Positions 50,193-58,164 of a stretch of DNA of 64,000 nucleotides are shown here, one piece after another; position 1 is the first letter of the stretch, and the number at the start of each line of letters is the position of its first letter. Where the stretch lies: contig NZ_CP051627.1 of the NCBI RefSeq assembly GCF_023208015.1, positions 1,860,001 to 1,924,000 on the forward strand, read 5' to 3'. The stretch comes from Thermobifida alba (lineage in GTDB: Bacteria; Actinomycetota; Actinomycetes; Streptosporangiales; Streptosporangiaceae). The notes beneath the pieces are model-generated. The model was not told where the DNA came from. It was given only the letters and a program-made list of their open reading frames with translations, and made no database searches. A program made the translations under genes and the position numbers.

Positions 50193-50323
50193 TACGGCAA
50201 GGGGTGCCCCGTGTCGACCGGCACGGCCGCGCCGCAACGCCCTCCCCTACGGCGAACCGCCGCCTCCCGGGAGGCGGCGGTCACCGTTCCTGTGCCCCGG
50301 GCGGCCCCGGGGCGGGACCGTCC

Positions 50324-50512
50324 CTAGAGCTGACCGGTCTTGAGCGCACGGAGCAGCCCGGCCCACTCCCGGTGCCGGAACTCCAGATGCCCCAGTTCCC
50401 GGTGTCGGGTGTCGCGGACCAGCGCCCCGGAGGCCGTCTCGGCGACCTCCACGCACGCGCCCCCGTTGCCCGCGCTGTAACTGGACTTACGCCACTGCTT
50501 CCGGAGTTCCAC
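50324..50512 (-). CDS. DUF397 small protein
   Basis: 62 residues with one standard DUF397 unit: WRKSSYSAGNGGACVEVAE, VRDTRHRELGHLEFRHREW and a hydrophobic end. It overlaps the end of the DUF5753 regulator gene by 26 bases and is translationally coupled to it. Compare the duplicated version at 12489-12740. Confidence 0.88.
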   Translation of the reverse strand: MELRKQWRKSSYSAGNGGACVEVAETASGALVRDTRHRELGHLEFRHREWAGLLRALKTGQL

Positions 50513-51323
50513 GGAACTGCCTCCTGATCTCGTTCAGCCGGCTCAGCGACCGTTCGGGGGAGAGCGCGACCGCCTGCAGGTCCCCGAACAGCATCGACAT
50601 GCGCTGCACCTGGGCGGGCTCGTGGATCATGGTCCCCGACACGGCGCTCTCCACGTACAGGACATCCGCTCTGTCCCGGATCGACAGCAGGATGAACATT
50701 CCCGCCAACCCCGGGTGCAGCCGGGTGTCCGCCGGTACCACCTGCAACCGGATTCTATGCTTCTCCACCTGGCTGATCAGGTGATCTAGCTGGGAGTTCA
50801 TAACGACTGGGCCACCGATGGGACTCGTGAGCACCGATTCGGCGATCACGGTCATCATCACCGGGGGCTCGGCGGCCTCCCAGATCCGCTGCCGGCGCAT
50901 GCGGCCGGCCACCAGTTCGTCGATCTGCCGCGGGGTGGCCAAGGAGTTGGCCGCCTCGATCACCGTCCTCGCGTACTCCTCCGTCTGCAGCAGCCCCGGA
51001 ACGGCCAGGGGCGCGTAGTCGCGGATCAGCGTGGCCTGGGGTTCGGCCTCCACCAGTTCGCCCAGCCAGTCGGGGTAGGCCTGCCGGTTGCTCAGTTCCA
51101 CCCACAGCCGCACCAGCTGCCCGGACGCCCTGGTGGTCCGGTCCAGGGCCTCGACCACGTCCCGCCTGGGCCAGTGCGTCCCCCGTTCGAAACAGCTCAC
51201 CAGCGAGGTGGAGACGTTCACCGCCCGGGCCAGCTGCCCCTGGGTGAGACCGGCGTTGAGCCGGATCCTCCTCAGCTCTGTCCCGAACCTGATCCCCTCA
51301 GCGCGGATCTTCCTCTTCACCAC
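50487..51323 (-). CDS. XRE-family regulator with DUF5753
   Basis: About 278 residues from GTG 51323 (or 51320); the open frame begins at 51362 without a ribosome site. Helix-turn-helix at the start (ELRRIRLNAGLTQGQLARAV, then SLVSCFERGTHWP), then DUF5753 with AVPGLLQTEEYARTVI and RLQVVPADTRLHPGL. Second DUF5753/DUF397 pair of the window, here without an ATPase gene. Regulatory target unknown; likely to include its own promoter. Confidence 0.88.
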   Translation of the reverse strand: MVKRKIRAEGIRFGTELRRIRLNAGLTQGQLARAVNVSTSLVSCFERGTHWPRRDVVEALDRTTRASGQLVRLWVELSNRQAYPDWLGELVEAEPQATLIRDYAPLAVPGLLQTEEYARTVIEAANSLATPRQIDELVAGRMRRQRIWEAAEPPVMMTVIAESVLTSPIGGPVVMNSQLDHLISQVEKHRIRLQVVPADTRLHPGLAGMFILLSIRDRADVLYVESAVSGTMIHEPAQVQRMSMLFGDLQAVALSPERSLSRLNEIRRQFRGTPEAVA

Positions 51324-51513
51324 GGTTCCACCACTCTCCACCCCGATTTCACCGCCGACCACCCGCCGCGAAGGGAATGGGCAGACCGGTCGGCTCCGCC
51401 CCCTCCTGACGTTTGTAACGCGACAGTGGACGTCGGAGAGGGGATTTCGGGATTTCGGCCGCTACCGGCCGGGCCCCGGAGTCGACGCCGACGACCGACA
51501 GGGGGGCGAGAGG

Positions 51514-51801
51514 ATGAGCGAACGCAGGGAGGCCGCCAGGCGGCTGTGCCTGGAGTTGGACCGGCTGGGGGTGCGCCCCGTCCCCGACGGGCCGACCATG
51601 ACCGTCACCGGGGTCATGGACGGCAGGACCCAGACGGTGGCCCTGCGGCCGTTCGACGCCCGGGGACTCATGTGGTGCTTCGTGTGGCCGGGAGTGGAGT
51701 CCACCGTCGACCCGGTGCTGCCGGTGGGTGAGGAGCCCGCCCTGGCCCGACGGGTCCACGCGGTGCTGTCCCTGCCGGAGCTGGCCGACTCCGAGCTGTG
51801 A
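51514..51801 (+). CDS. Hypothetical small protein
   Basis: 95 residues from ATG 51514, directly after a GGGGGGCGAGAGG ribosome-type element. Starts with a helix (REAARRLCLELDRLG) followed by alternating polar/hydrophobic strands (TMTVTGVMDGRTQTVALRPF, WCFVWPG). It resembles short actinomycete proteins encoded beside DUF397/XRE genes, and lies divergent from the XRE-DUF5753 gene. Possibly the third member of that regulatory locus. No named domain recognised. Confidence 0.65.
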   Translation: MSERREAARRLCLELDRLGVRPVPDGPTMTVTGVMDGRTQTVALRPFDARGLMWCFVWPGVESTVDPVLPVGEEPALARRVHAVLSLPELADSEL

Positions 51802-51838
51802 GCGCGCCCCGCACTGCGTGTTCGGCGGCGGGGGCGGC

Positions 51839-52366
51839 TCAGCCGCGGGTGGCCGGCGGGCTGCTTGCCTCCGGACCGTTCTGCTCGGGTTCGTCGTGGA
51901 TGATGCGGCCCTGCACGACGCGGCCCGCACCGGGCCGCGGGTCGCCGCCGGAAGCGTAGTCGTGCAGGGTGAGCAGGTCGGCCTCCATCTGGGCGCGCAT
52001 GCGGTCCAGGCGCCGCCGGAACCAGCCGCTGACCACCCAGCGCAGTGCGGGACGGGTGAGGGGCAGCGCCATCAACGCGCCCAGCAGGGCGGTGAGGAAC
52101 CCGGGGACGGCCAGCAGGACGCCGCCCGCCAGCAGCATCAGCGTGTCCAGCAGGTCGGCGCGCGGTTCGGCGCCGGTCCGCAGCGACCGCTGGGCGTCGG
52201 CGTAGGCGCCGCGCCCGGCCCGGCGCACCACCAGCACACCGGTGACGCTCAACGCGCACAGCGCCACGATCGTCCAGGTGACACCGATCTGCCCGGCCAC
52301 CAGGATCATCAGCCAGATCTCCAGGAACGGCAGCGCCATCAGCGCGATCACGGTCAACAGCGGCAT
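51839..52366 (-). CDS. fxsA: FxsA family membrane protein
   Basis: 175 residues from ATG 52366 (an ORF start at 52408 is possible). FxsA core: MPLLTVIALMALPFLEIWL, IVALCALSVTGVLVVRRAGR, LLDTLMLLAGGVLLAVPGFL, LGALMALPLTRPALR, that is three to four membrane segments with the conserved Glu in the first and the PGF motif. E. coli FxsA affects phage T7 exclusion when overproduced; its physiological role is unclear. The long polar tail is cytoplasmic. Confidence 0.85.
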   Translation of the reverse strand: MPLLTVIALMALPFLEIWLMILVAGQIGVTWTIVALCALSVTGVLVVRRAGRGAYADAQRSLRTGAEPRADLLDTLMLLAGGVLLAVPGFLTALLGALMALPLTRPALRWVVSGWFRRRLDRMRAQMEADLLTLHDYASGGDPRPGAGRVVQGRIIHDEPEQNGPEASSPPATRG

Positions 52367-52482
52367 GGTGCCCCATCCAACGGCCGGGAACGACTCTCCT
52401 CCTGACAACGCGGCACGCGCCTTCCGCGTTCCCGCCGCGGCCGACGGGTCCCGCGCGAAATGACGGTCCTGTCACGGCATCG

Positions 52483-53276
52483 GTGCGATACCGCCGTCTC
52501 GGCGGCTCCGAGGAGGTCTTCGGCGAGGTGCTGCGGGGGCGCCGCGCCGAGTTCGTGCTCGCCGCCGAGTTCGGCAGCGGCCTCGGCGGGGCCGACGGCC
52601 CGGACCGGGGGGACGCGCGGCTCCCGCCGCTCCGTCCGCGGAGCCGTGGAGCGGTCCCTGCGCCGTCTGCGCACCGACCACAGCGACCTGCACCGAGTTG
52701 CACCGCCCCGACCCGTTCACCCCGATCGAGGAGGCCCTGGAGGCCCGCACCGACCCGGTGGTGCGCGAGGGCAGGGTCCGCCACGTCGGCTCCTCCGGCC
52801 TCGCCGCCCGGCAGGTCGCCGACGCCGCGTGGCCCGCCCGGTCCCGGGGACCGGTGCCCTTCGTCGGCGCGCAGCACGAGTACGGCCTGCTCGACCGGCG
52901 GGTGGAGACCGAGCTGCGGTGCGCCGCCGAGCGTTTCGGGGTGGGCCTGCTGCCGTACTTCCCGTTGGCCGGCGGGCTGCCCACGGGCGAGTACCGGCGC
53001 GGCACCCCGCGCCCGCCGACAGCCGGTACGCGGCCTGGGGGATCGGCGACCGGCTCACCGACGCCCGGTTCGACGCGGTGGAGCGGCTCACCCGCCCACG
53101 CCGCGGAGCGTTCGCTGAGCCTGCGGGACGTGGCGGTCTCCGCGCTGCTCGCGCGGCCCGCGGTGGGGTCGGTCATCGCCGGGGTCACCAGCGCCGCCGC
53201 AGCGCACCGGGAGCCCACCGCCGGGGAGCCGGCCGCCCTGGGCGAGAGCGTGCCGCCCGGCCTCCGGGGGCCCTGA
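52483..53276 (+). pseudogene. Decayed aldo/keto reductase gene
   Basis: Aldo/keto reductase segments appear in three frames: MRYRRLGGSEEVFGEVL (52483-), VERSLRRLRTDHSDLH (about 52650-52695), LHRPDPFTPIEEALEA to GLLPYFPLAGGLPTGEY (52696-53010), SRYAAWGIGDRLTDARF (about 53020-53095), and SLRDVAVSALLARPAVGSVI (53110-53276). At least three frame changes are needed. Between RRLGGS and EEVFG the whole first strand/helix with the catalytic Asp and Tyr is missing. It cannot give an active enzyme. Confidence 0.85.
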
Positions 53277-53311
53277 CGGCGTGTCCGGCCCGGTGCCGGG
53301 GCCGACGGGGC

Positions 53312-54895
53312 TCAGCCGGCGGGGGCCGCCTCGGTGCCGTGGTGCGCCTCCTGCTCCGCCGGCCGTGTGCCGTCCCGGCCGCGGCGGGCGCGCACCAGCG
53401 CGGCGGCGACCGCGCCCAGGCCCAGCAGGGTCAGCGCGGTCTCGGGCAGCGCGCCGAGCCGGGTGGCCGGGGTCAGGCCGCGCATCGCGGGGACCTCGGC
53501 GACGTGCACGGCCGCCTCCGCCTCCGGGGAGCGGTAGCGGACCCGTCCGTGTTCGTCGACCACGGCGCTGATGCCGCTGGTGGAGGCCACCACGGCGGGC
53601 CTGCCGTGCTCCACGGCGCGCAGCTGGGTGATGGCCAGCTGCTGGGCGGACTGGCCGGTGAAGTTGTAGTTGGCGTTGTTGGTGGGCACCACGATGACCT
53701 GTCCGCCCGCGGCCACCGACTCGCGTACCGGCAGGTCGAAGGCGACGTCGAAGCAGATGACGGCGGCCACGGTGGTGCCGTTGAGGTCCAGTGCCCCGGG
53801 TTCGGTGCCGGGCACGGCGTCGCTGCCGATCTGCTGCAGGCGGGTGACGACGGTGGCGAACACGTCCCGGAAGGGCACGTACTCGCCGAAGGGCACCAGG
53901 TAGCGCTTGGTGTAGTAGTCGCCCGGCCCGCTCCCGGGATGCCACACCACGCTGCGGATCTCCCGTTGGCTGCCGTCGGGGCTGTAGCGGGTGATGCCGA
54001 ACAGCAGCGGCACCCCGATGTCGTCGGCCGCGGCGGAGATGAGGGCGGCCGCCTGCGGGTCGGCGTAGGCGTCGATGTCGCTGGCGTTCTCCGGCAGCAC
54101 CACCAGGTCGGGTTGGGCGACCTCGCCCGCGCGCACCAGGCGCGCCAGTTCGTGGACGCCCTCGACGTGGTTGCGCAGCACCTGCATGCGTTCGCCCAGG
54201 ATGTCCATCTCGCCCACGTTGGGCACGTTGCCCTGGACGAGGGCGACGGTGGCGGTGTGGTCCTCCTGCAGTGCGGTCGCGCGCAGTGCCAGGGAGCCGC
54301 CGAGCGGGACGAGCACGGCCGCGGCCAGGCCGGCCAGGAGCGGGAGCAGCAGGCGGCGTGCTGTCGCGCCGGTCCGCGCCGACCACAGCGCGCGGGCCGC
54401 GGCCACCAGGGCTGCTCCGGTCAGCGCGACCATGAAGGTGACCAGCGCGGAGGAGCCGAGCGCGGCGTAGCCGGCGAAGGGCGTGTCGGGTTGGCTGAAG
54501 GCCAGTTTGCCCCACGGGAAGCCGCCGAGGGGGAAGCGGGCGCGGCAGAACTCCTGGGCCACCCACAGCGCCGCGGTCCACAGCGGCCAGCCCGGCAGCC
54601 GGGCGGCCAGGGCGAGGCCCGCGGCCATGGGGACGAAGTAGACGGTTTCGGCCGCGGCGATGACCAGCCACACGTCGAGGCCGAAGACCTTCTGCCAGTG
54701 GATGAGCGGAACCATCAGGGAGGCTCCGGAGACCGCGCCGAGCCAGGCGGCCCTGCGGGGGCGCACGCCGTGGACCGCGGCCAGCAGCAGGGCCGGGCCC
54801 AGGACGGCCAGCGGCCACAGTCCGTACGGTTCCAGGGCGGCGAGTTGGGCCAGTCCCGACAGTGCGGCGGCCAGCACGCGGAGAAGCAGGGTCAC
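53312..54895 (-). CDS. lnt: Apolipoprotein N-acyltransferase
   Basis: 527 residues from GTG 54895. Six or so N-terminal membrane segments, then a nitrilase-like domain facing outward with the triad Glu269 (VLPENASD), Lys in YTKRYLVPFGEYVP and Cys in VICFDVAFD. Transfers an acyl chain to the N-terminal Cys of diacylated lipoproteins, as shown for mycobacterial and Streptomyces Lnt. The C-terminus ends in one further membrane segment and a polar tail. It stands alone; no ppm1 (mannosyltransferase) gene follows as in mycobacteria. Confidence 0.93.
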   Translation of the reverse strand: MTLLLRVLAAALSGLAQLAALEPYGLWPLAVLGPALLLAAVHGVRPRRAAWLGAVSGASLMVPLIHWQKVFGLDVWLVIAAAETVYFVPMAAGLALAARLPGWPLWTAALWVAQEFCRARFPLGGFPWGKLAFSQPDTPFAGYAALGSSALVTFMVALTGAALVAAARALWSARTGATARRLLLPLLAGLAAAVLVPLGGSLALRATALQEDHTATVALVQGNVPNVGEMDILGERMQVLRNHVEGVHELARLVRAGEVAQPDLVVLPENASDIDAYADPQAAALISAAADDIGVPLLFGITRYSPDGSQREIRSVVWHPGSGPGDYYTKRYLVPFGEYVPFRDVFATVVTRLQQIGSDAVPGTEPGALDLNGTTVAAVICFDVAFDLPVRESVAAGGQVIVVPTNNANYNFTGQSAQQLAITQLRAVEHGRPAVVASTSGISAVVDEHGRVRYRSPEAEAAVHVAEVPAMRGLTPATRLGALPETALTLLGLGAVAAALVRARRGRDGTRPAEQEAHHGTEAAPAG

Positions 54896-55142
54896 GCGGA
54901 AAGCCTACGGGGTGGCGGAGGGGTCGGGGAATGCGCGGGAGTGCGGGGAGCGCGGAGAAAGGCCCGGACACCCTTCGGACCGGTTCCGTCCCGTAGGCGG
55001 CGAGCTCGGAGACCGTTGTCTACTGGATGTTCGGGCCTTTTCCGGGTCCAACCCCCCGCCCGGCCGCGGTGTACTGGCCCTCCCACGCCGTGCGCCGAAC
55101 CTGGTGCGTGGCGCGGCGTCCGACGCGCGAGTCTCCAGGCCG

Positions 55143-55167
55143 CGGACCGGTCCGTCCAGCGCTGGAC
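55143..55167. promoter_or_regulatory. Two abutting perfect palindromes
   Basis: CGGACCGGTCCG and GTCCAGCGCTGGAC share one base and form two fully symmetric sites in tandem, a layout suited to a LacI/TetR-type dimer pair. They lie ~300 bases before msiK and ~250 before lnt. Confidence 0.4.
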
Positions 55168-55337
55168 TGGCCGTCAGCCTACCCAGACTCACACACTCGT
55201 CCACCACCGTGCGTGCTCGTGTGTCGGCTCGCGGTGGCGTGGACGGTGTACGGCTGTCGCAGCCGCCGGTCCGGGTTGACGGCGCGTGCCAGGCTAACGC
55301 AACGCCGCCGATGACGCCAGTCCTTGTCGATTCGAAA

Positions 55338-55415
55338 AAATCGATCATTTCGATCAGCAAATCGATCAGATTTTACAGACGGGTAGACAAATCGATCAGC
55401 CTGGTGTTCGATTTG
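55338..55415. repeat. ATCGATCAG-type direct repeats upstream of msiK
   Basis: AAATCGATCA (55338), TTCGATCAGC (55349), AAATCGATCAG (55359) and AAATCGATCAG (55389) in the same orientation, plus GTTCGATTTG (55406) reversed, in an AT-rich island 50-125 bases before the msiK start. Spacing of 10-11 bases between the first three puts them on one face of the helix, as expected of a cooperative activator or repressor. Confidence 0.6.
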
Positions 55416-55464
55416 AGAGACACACCGATCCACCATCGGTCAGCCACGAAGGAGCTGTGCACTC

Positions 55465-56700
55465 ATGGCCGAGATCGTCCTCAGCGGCGTCGACAAGATC
55501 TACAGTGGCGGCGTCAAAGCCGTGGACAACCTCAACCTGGAGATCAAGGACGGCGAGTTCATGGTGCTCGTCGGCCCGTCCGGCTGCGGCAAGTCGACCG
55601 CGCTGCGGATGATCGCGGGTCTGGAGGAGATCAGCGCGGGCACCCTCAGCATCGGCGGCAAGATCGTCAACGACCTGCCCCCCAAGAGCCGCGACATCGC
55701 CATGGTCTTCCAGAACTACGCCCTCTACCCGCACATGACGGTGGAGCAGAACCTGGCGTTCGGCCTGAAGCTGCGCAAGACCCCCAAGGCCGAGATCGAA
55801 CGCCGGGTCAAGGAGGCCGCGGCCATGCTCGGCCTGGAGCCCTACCTCAAGCGCAAGCCCGCCGCCCTCTCCGGCGGTCAGCGCCAGCGTGTGGCGATGG
55901 GACGCGCGATCGTCCGCGAACCGCAGGCCTTCCTCATGGACGAGCCGCTGTCCAACCTGGACGCCAAGCTGCGCGTGCAGATGCGCGCCTCCCTGCACCA
56001 GCTGCACGAGCGGCTGGGCGTGACCACCATCTACGTCACCCACGACCAGGTCGAGGCGATGACCCTGGGCGACCGCGTGGCGGTCCTCAAGGACGGCAAG
56101 CTGCAGCAGGTCGACACCCCCAAGAACCTCTTCGACCACCCGGTCAACCTGTTCGTCGCCGGCTTCATCGGCTCGCCCGCCATGAACTTCGTCAACGCCC
56201 GCATCGAGGCCGAGAACGGCGGCGCGGTGCTGCGCTTCGCCGACCACGTCCTGCACGTCAGCACCGAGAGCGTGCGCGAGCACCCCGGCCTGGAGGAGTA
56301 CTTCGGCCGCGAGATCATCCTGGGCGTCCGCCCCTCCGACTTCGACGACGCCGCGTTCGCCTCGCACAAGGGCAGCACGATGGACGTCGTCGCCGACGTC
56401 ACCGAGGAGCTGGGCACCGAGATCAACGTGATCTTCGGCGTGGACGCCCCGCCGGTGCAGCACGAGGCCACCGCCGCACTCGCCGCCGACGCAGCCGGAG
56501 GCGAGGAGGACGGCGAGGACACGGCGCTGGCCCTGTCGGGTGGGAACAAGACCTTCTTCACCGCCCGGGTGAACCCGCGCAGCTCGGTCCGTCCCGGCCA
56601 GCCGGTCTCGCTGACCGTCGACACCCGCCGCCTGCACTACTTCGACCCCTCCAGCGGCCTGGCCATCGGCCACCCCGCCAACGTCAAGGCCGCCGTCTAG
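55465..56700 (+). CDS. msiK: MsiK-type multiple-sugar ABC transporter ATPase
   Basis: 411 residues from ATG 55465 (AAGGAG upstream). CUT1-family ATPase: Walker A GPSGCGKST, Q-loop VFQNYALYPHMTV, signature LSGGQRQRVAMGRA, Walker B AFLMDEPLSNLD, H-loop YVTHDQVEAMTLGD, then a C-terminal TOBE/MOP regulatory domain. MsiK energises several sugar importers in streptomycetes (cellobiose, maltose and others), so it is encoded alone, as here. It is ~35 residues longer than usual owing to an acidic Ala/Glu/Asp-rich insert near residues 335-360. A perfect hairpin follows the stop codon. Confidence 0.92.
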   Translation: MAEIVLSGVDKIYSGGVKAVDNLNLEIKDGEFMVLVGPSGCGKSTALRMIAGLEEISAGTLSIGGKIVNDLPPKSRDIAMVFQNYALYPHMTVEQNLAFGLKLRKTPKAEIERRVKEAAAMLGLEPYLKRKPAALSGGQRQRVAMGRAIVREPQAFLMDEPLSNLDAKLRVQMRASLHQLHERLGVTTIYVTHDQVEAMTLGDRVAVLKDGKLQQVDTPKNLFDHPVNLFVAGFIGSPAMNFVNARIEAENGGAVLRFADHVLHVSTESVREHPGLEEYFGREIILGVRPSDFDDAAFASHKGSTMDVVADVTEELGTEINVIFGVDAPPVQHEATAALAADAAGGEEDGEDTALALSGGNKTFFTARVNPRSSVRPGQPVSLTVDTRRLHYFDPSSGLAIGHPANVKAAV

Positions 56701-56722
56701 CAGCCGGCCGGCTCCGACCCCC

Positions 56723-56751
56723 GGGGCGCCCCGCACCACGCGGGGCGCCCC
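56723..56751. terminator. Hairpin after msiK
   Basis: Perfect 12-bp GC stem (56723-56734 / 56740-56751) with a 5-nt loop between the convergent msiK and glycosyltransferase genes. Strong terminator candidate. Confidence 0.8.
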
Positions 56752-56782
56752 GCAGCGTCTTGACCGCCCCCGCGCCCGCCGC

Positions 56783-57913
56783 TCAGTCCAGCAGCGTGAA
56801 CAGCCGCTCCGCCGACCGCTTCCACGTCCACTCGGCCAGCACCCACTCCCGGCCCCGCGCCCCCAGCTGCCGTGCCCGCCGCGGATCGGCGAGCAGCTCC
56901 ACCAGCCGTGCGGCGACCGCGCCGGGATCGCGGCCGTCCACCACGAAACCGGTGCGGCCGTGTTGCACCGCGTCGGGTGCTCCCCCCGAGTCCCCGACGA
57001 GCACCGGACGTCCGCTGGCGGCCGCCTCCAGGTAGACGATGCCCAGCCCTTCGGCCTCCAGCCCGAACCGGCGGGTCCGCGAGGGCATCGCGAACACGTC
57101 GGCGGCCGCGAAGAAGGCGGGCAGCTCCGAATGCGGGTGCCCGCCCGCGAACACGACCTGGCCGGCCGCCCCGACCCGCCCGGCCAGAGCGCGCAGCCGC
57201 CGCTCGTCCGGCCCCTCCCCCACCACCAGCAGCCGCGCCCCCGCCACCCGCTCCCGCACCCGGGGCAGCGCCCGGACCAGCGTGTCCACCCCCTTGCGCG
57301 GCACCAGACGCGCCGCGCACAGCACCACCGGCGCCTCCCCCAGCCCGTAGCGCTCCCGCACCGCCGAGCCGTCCACGTCGGGATGGAACACGTCGGGGTC
57401 CACCCCCGGCGCGAGCCGGACCAGTTTGCCCCGGTCGGCGGGGGCCAGGGCGCGCTCCAGCTCCGAACGGGTGAAAGCGCCCAGGTGGGTGAGCACGTCG
57501 ACGTCGCGGCCGATCCGGCGCAGCAGCGCGCGGGAACCGGGCAGCCGTGCCCACCACACCTCGTGCCCGTGCGTGACGGCCACGATCCGGCGCGCCCCCG
57601 CCGCACGCAGCCGCCGCGCCGCCAACCCCAGCGGAGCGGCGGCCCCGAACAGCACCCGGTCGCAGGCGTGCTCCCGCAGCAGCGCGGCGGCCCGGTCGGC
57701 CACCCGCCGCGTGGGCAGCAGCGTGGCGGTGCGGTCCCGCACCACCGGGAAGTCCAGGCCCGCGTCGAACTCCCGGTCCCCCGGCGAGGCGGAGGTGTAG
57801 ACGACCACACCGCCGTGGCGGGCCAGCCGGACGGCCAACTCGTGGCAGAACGTCTCGATCCCGCCGCGGCGCGGCGGGAAGTCGTTGGTCACCAGCAGTG
57901 TCCGCCCAGGCAT
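56783..57913 (-). CDS. GT4 glycosyltransferase, PimB-like
   Basis: 376 residues from ATG 57913. GT-B fold: TLLVTNDFPPRRGGIETFCHELA at the start (in part; typical of mycobacterial PimB'/PimC mannosyltransferases), VTHGHEVWW, LAPGVDPDVFHP, ARLVPRKGVDTLV, VVGEGPD, and EAEGLGIVYLEAAASGRPVL with the catalytic-type Glu pair. Likely a GDP-mannose-dependent alpha-mannosyltransferase acting on phosphatidylinositol mannosides or a related lipid glycan on the inner membrane face. Divergent from the glucosidase gene. Confidence 0.87.
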   Translation of the reverse strand: MPGRTLLVTNDFPPRRGGIETFCHELAVRLARHGGVVVYTSASPGDREFDAGLDFPVVRDRTATLLPTRRVADRAAALLREHACDRVLFGAAAPLGLAARRLRAAGARRIVAVTHGHEVWWARLPGSRALLRRIGRDVDVLTHLGAFTRSELERALAPADRGKLVRLAPGVDPDVFHPDVDGSAVRERYGLGEAPVVLCAARLVPRKGVDTLVRALPRVRERVAGARLLVVGEGPDERRLRALAGRVGAAGQVVFAGGHPHSELPAFFAAADVFAMPSRTRRFGLEAEGLGIVYLEAAASGRPVLVGDSGGAPDAVQHGRTGFVVDGRDPGAVAARLVELLADPRRARQLGARGREWVLAEWTWKRSAERLFTLLD

Positions 57914-58164
57914 CGGCACGGGCCCCCGTTCTCTCGCTTCCGTCCCCCGCCTGCCGCCCCGCGCCTGCGCGGGCCTGTGGAGCCGGCAGCGGAGCCCCGC
58001 CGGACTGTCCCGGCGTTTTCGGGAAACACCGTCAGTGTCGCCCCGGGCGGCGCCGTGGTCCAACCCGAACGCCGACGGGCCCCGGCACGGCCCGACCGGC
58101 TACGGACAGCAGACAGCAGACTACCCCGCGCTTCCTCTTCGGCGCCCGACGCGACAGGAGACCC

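Larger units (their letters stand above)
54896..55464. other. 569-base divergent regulatory region of lnt and msiK
   Basis: No gene. From left to right: a 9-bp inverted repeat (54903-54911 / 54990-54998); adjoining perfect palindromes CGGACCGGTCCG (55143-55154) and GTCCAGCGCTGGAC (55154-55167); and an AT-rich block with ATCGATCAG-type direct repeats (55338-55415) just before the msiK gene. It should hold both the lnt and msiK promoters. Confidence 0.6.

Noticed and set aside
54896-55464. CelR-type operator (TGGGAGCGCTCCCA) before msiK
   Set aside because: No such 14-bp palindrome was found in the gap; similar TGGGAGCG strings occur only inside coding regions.
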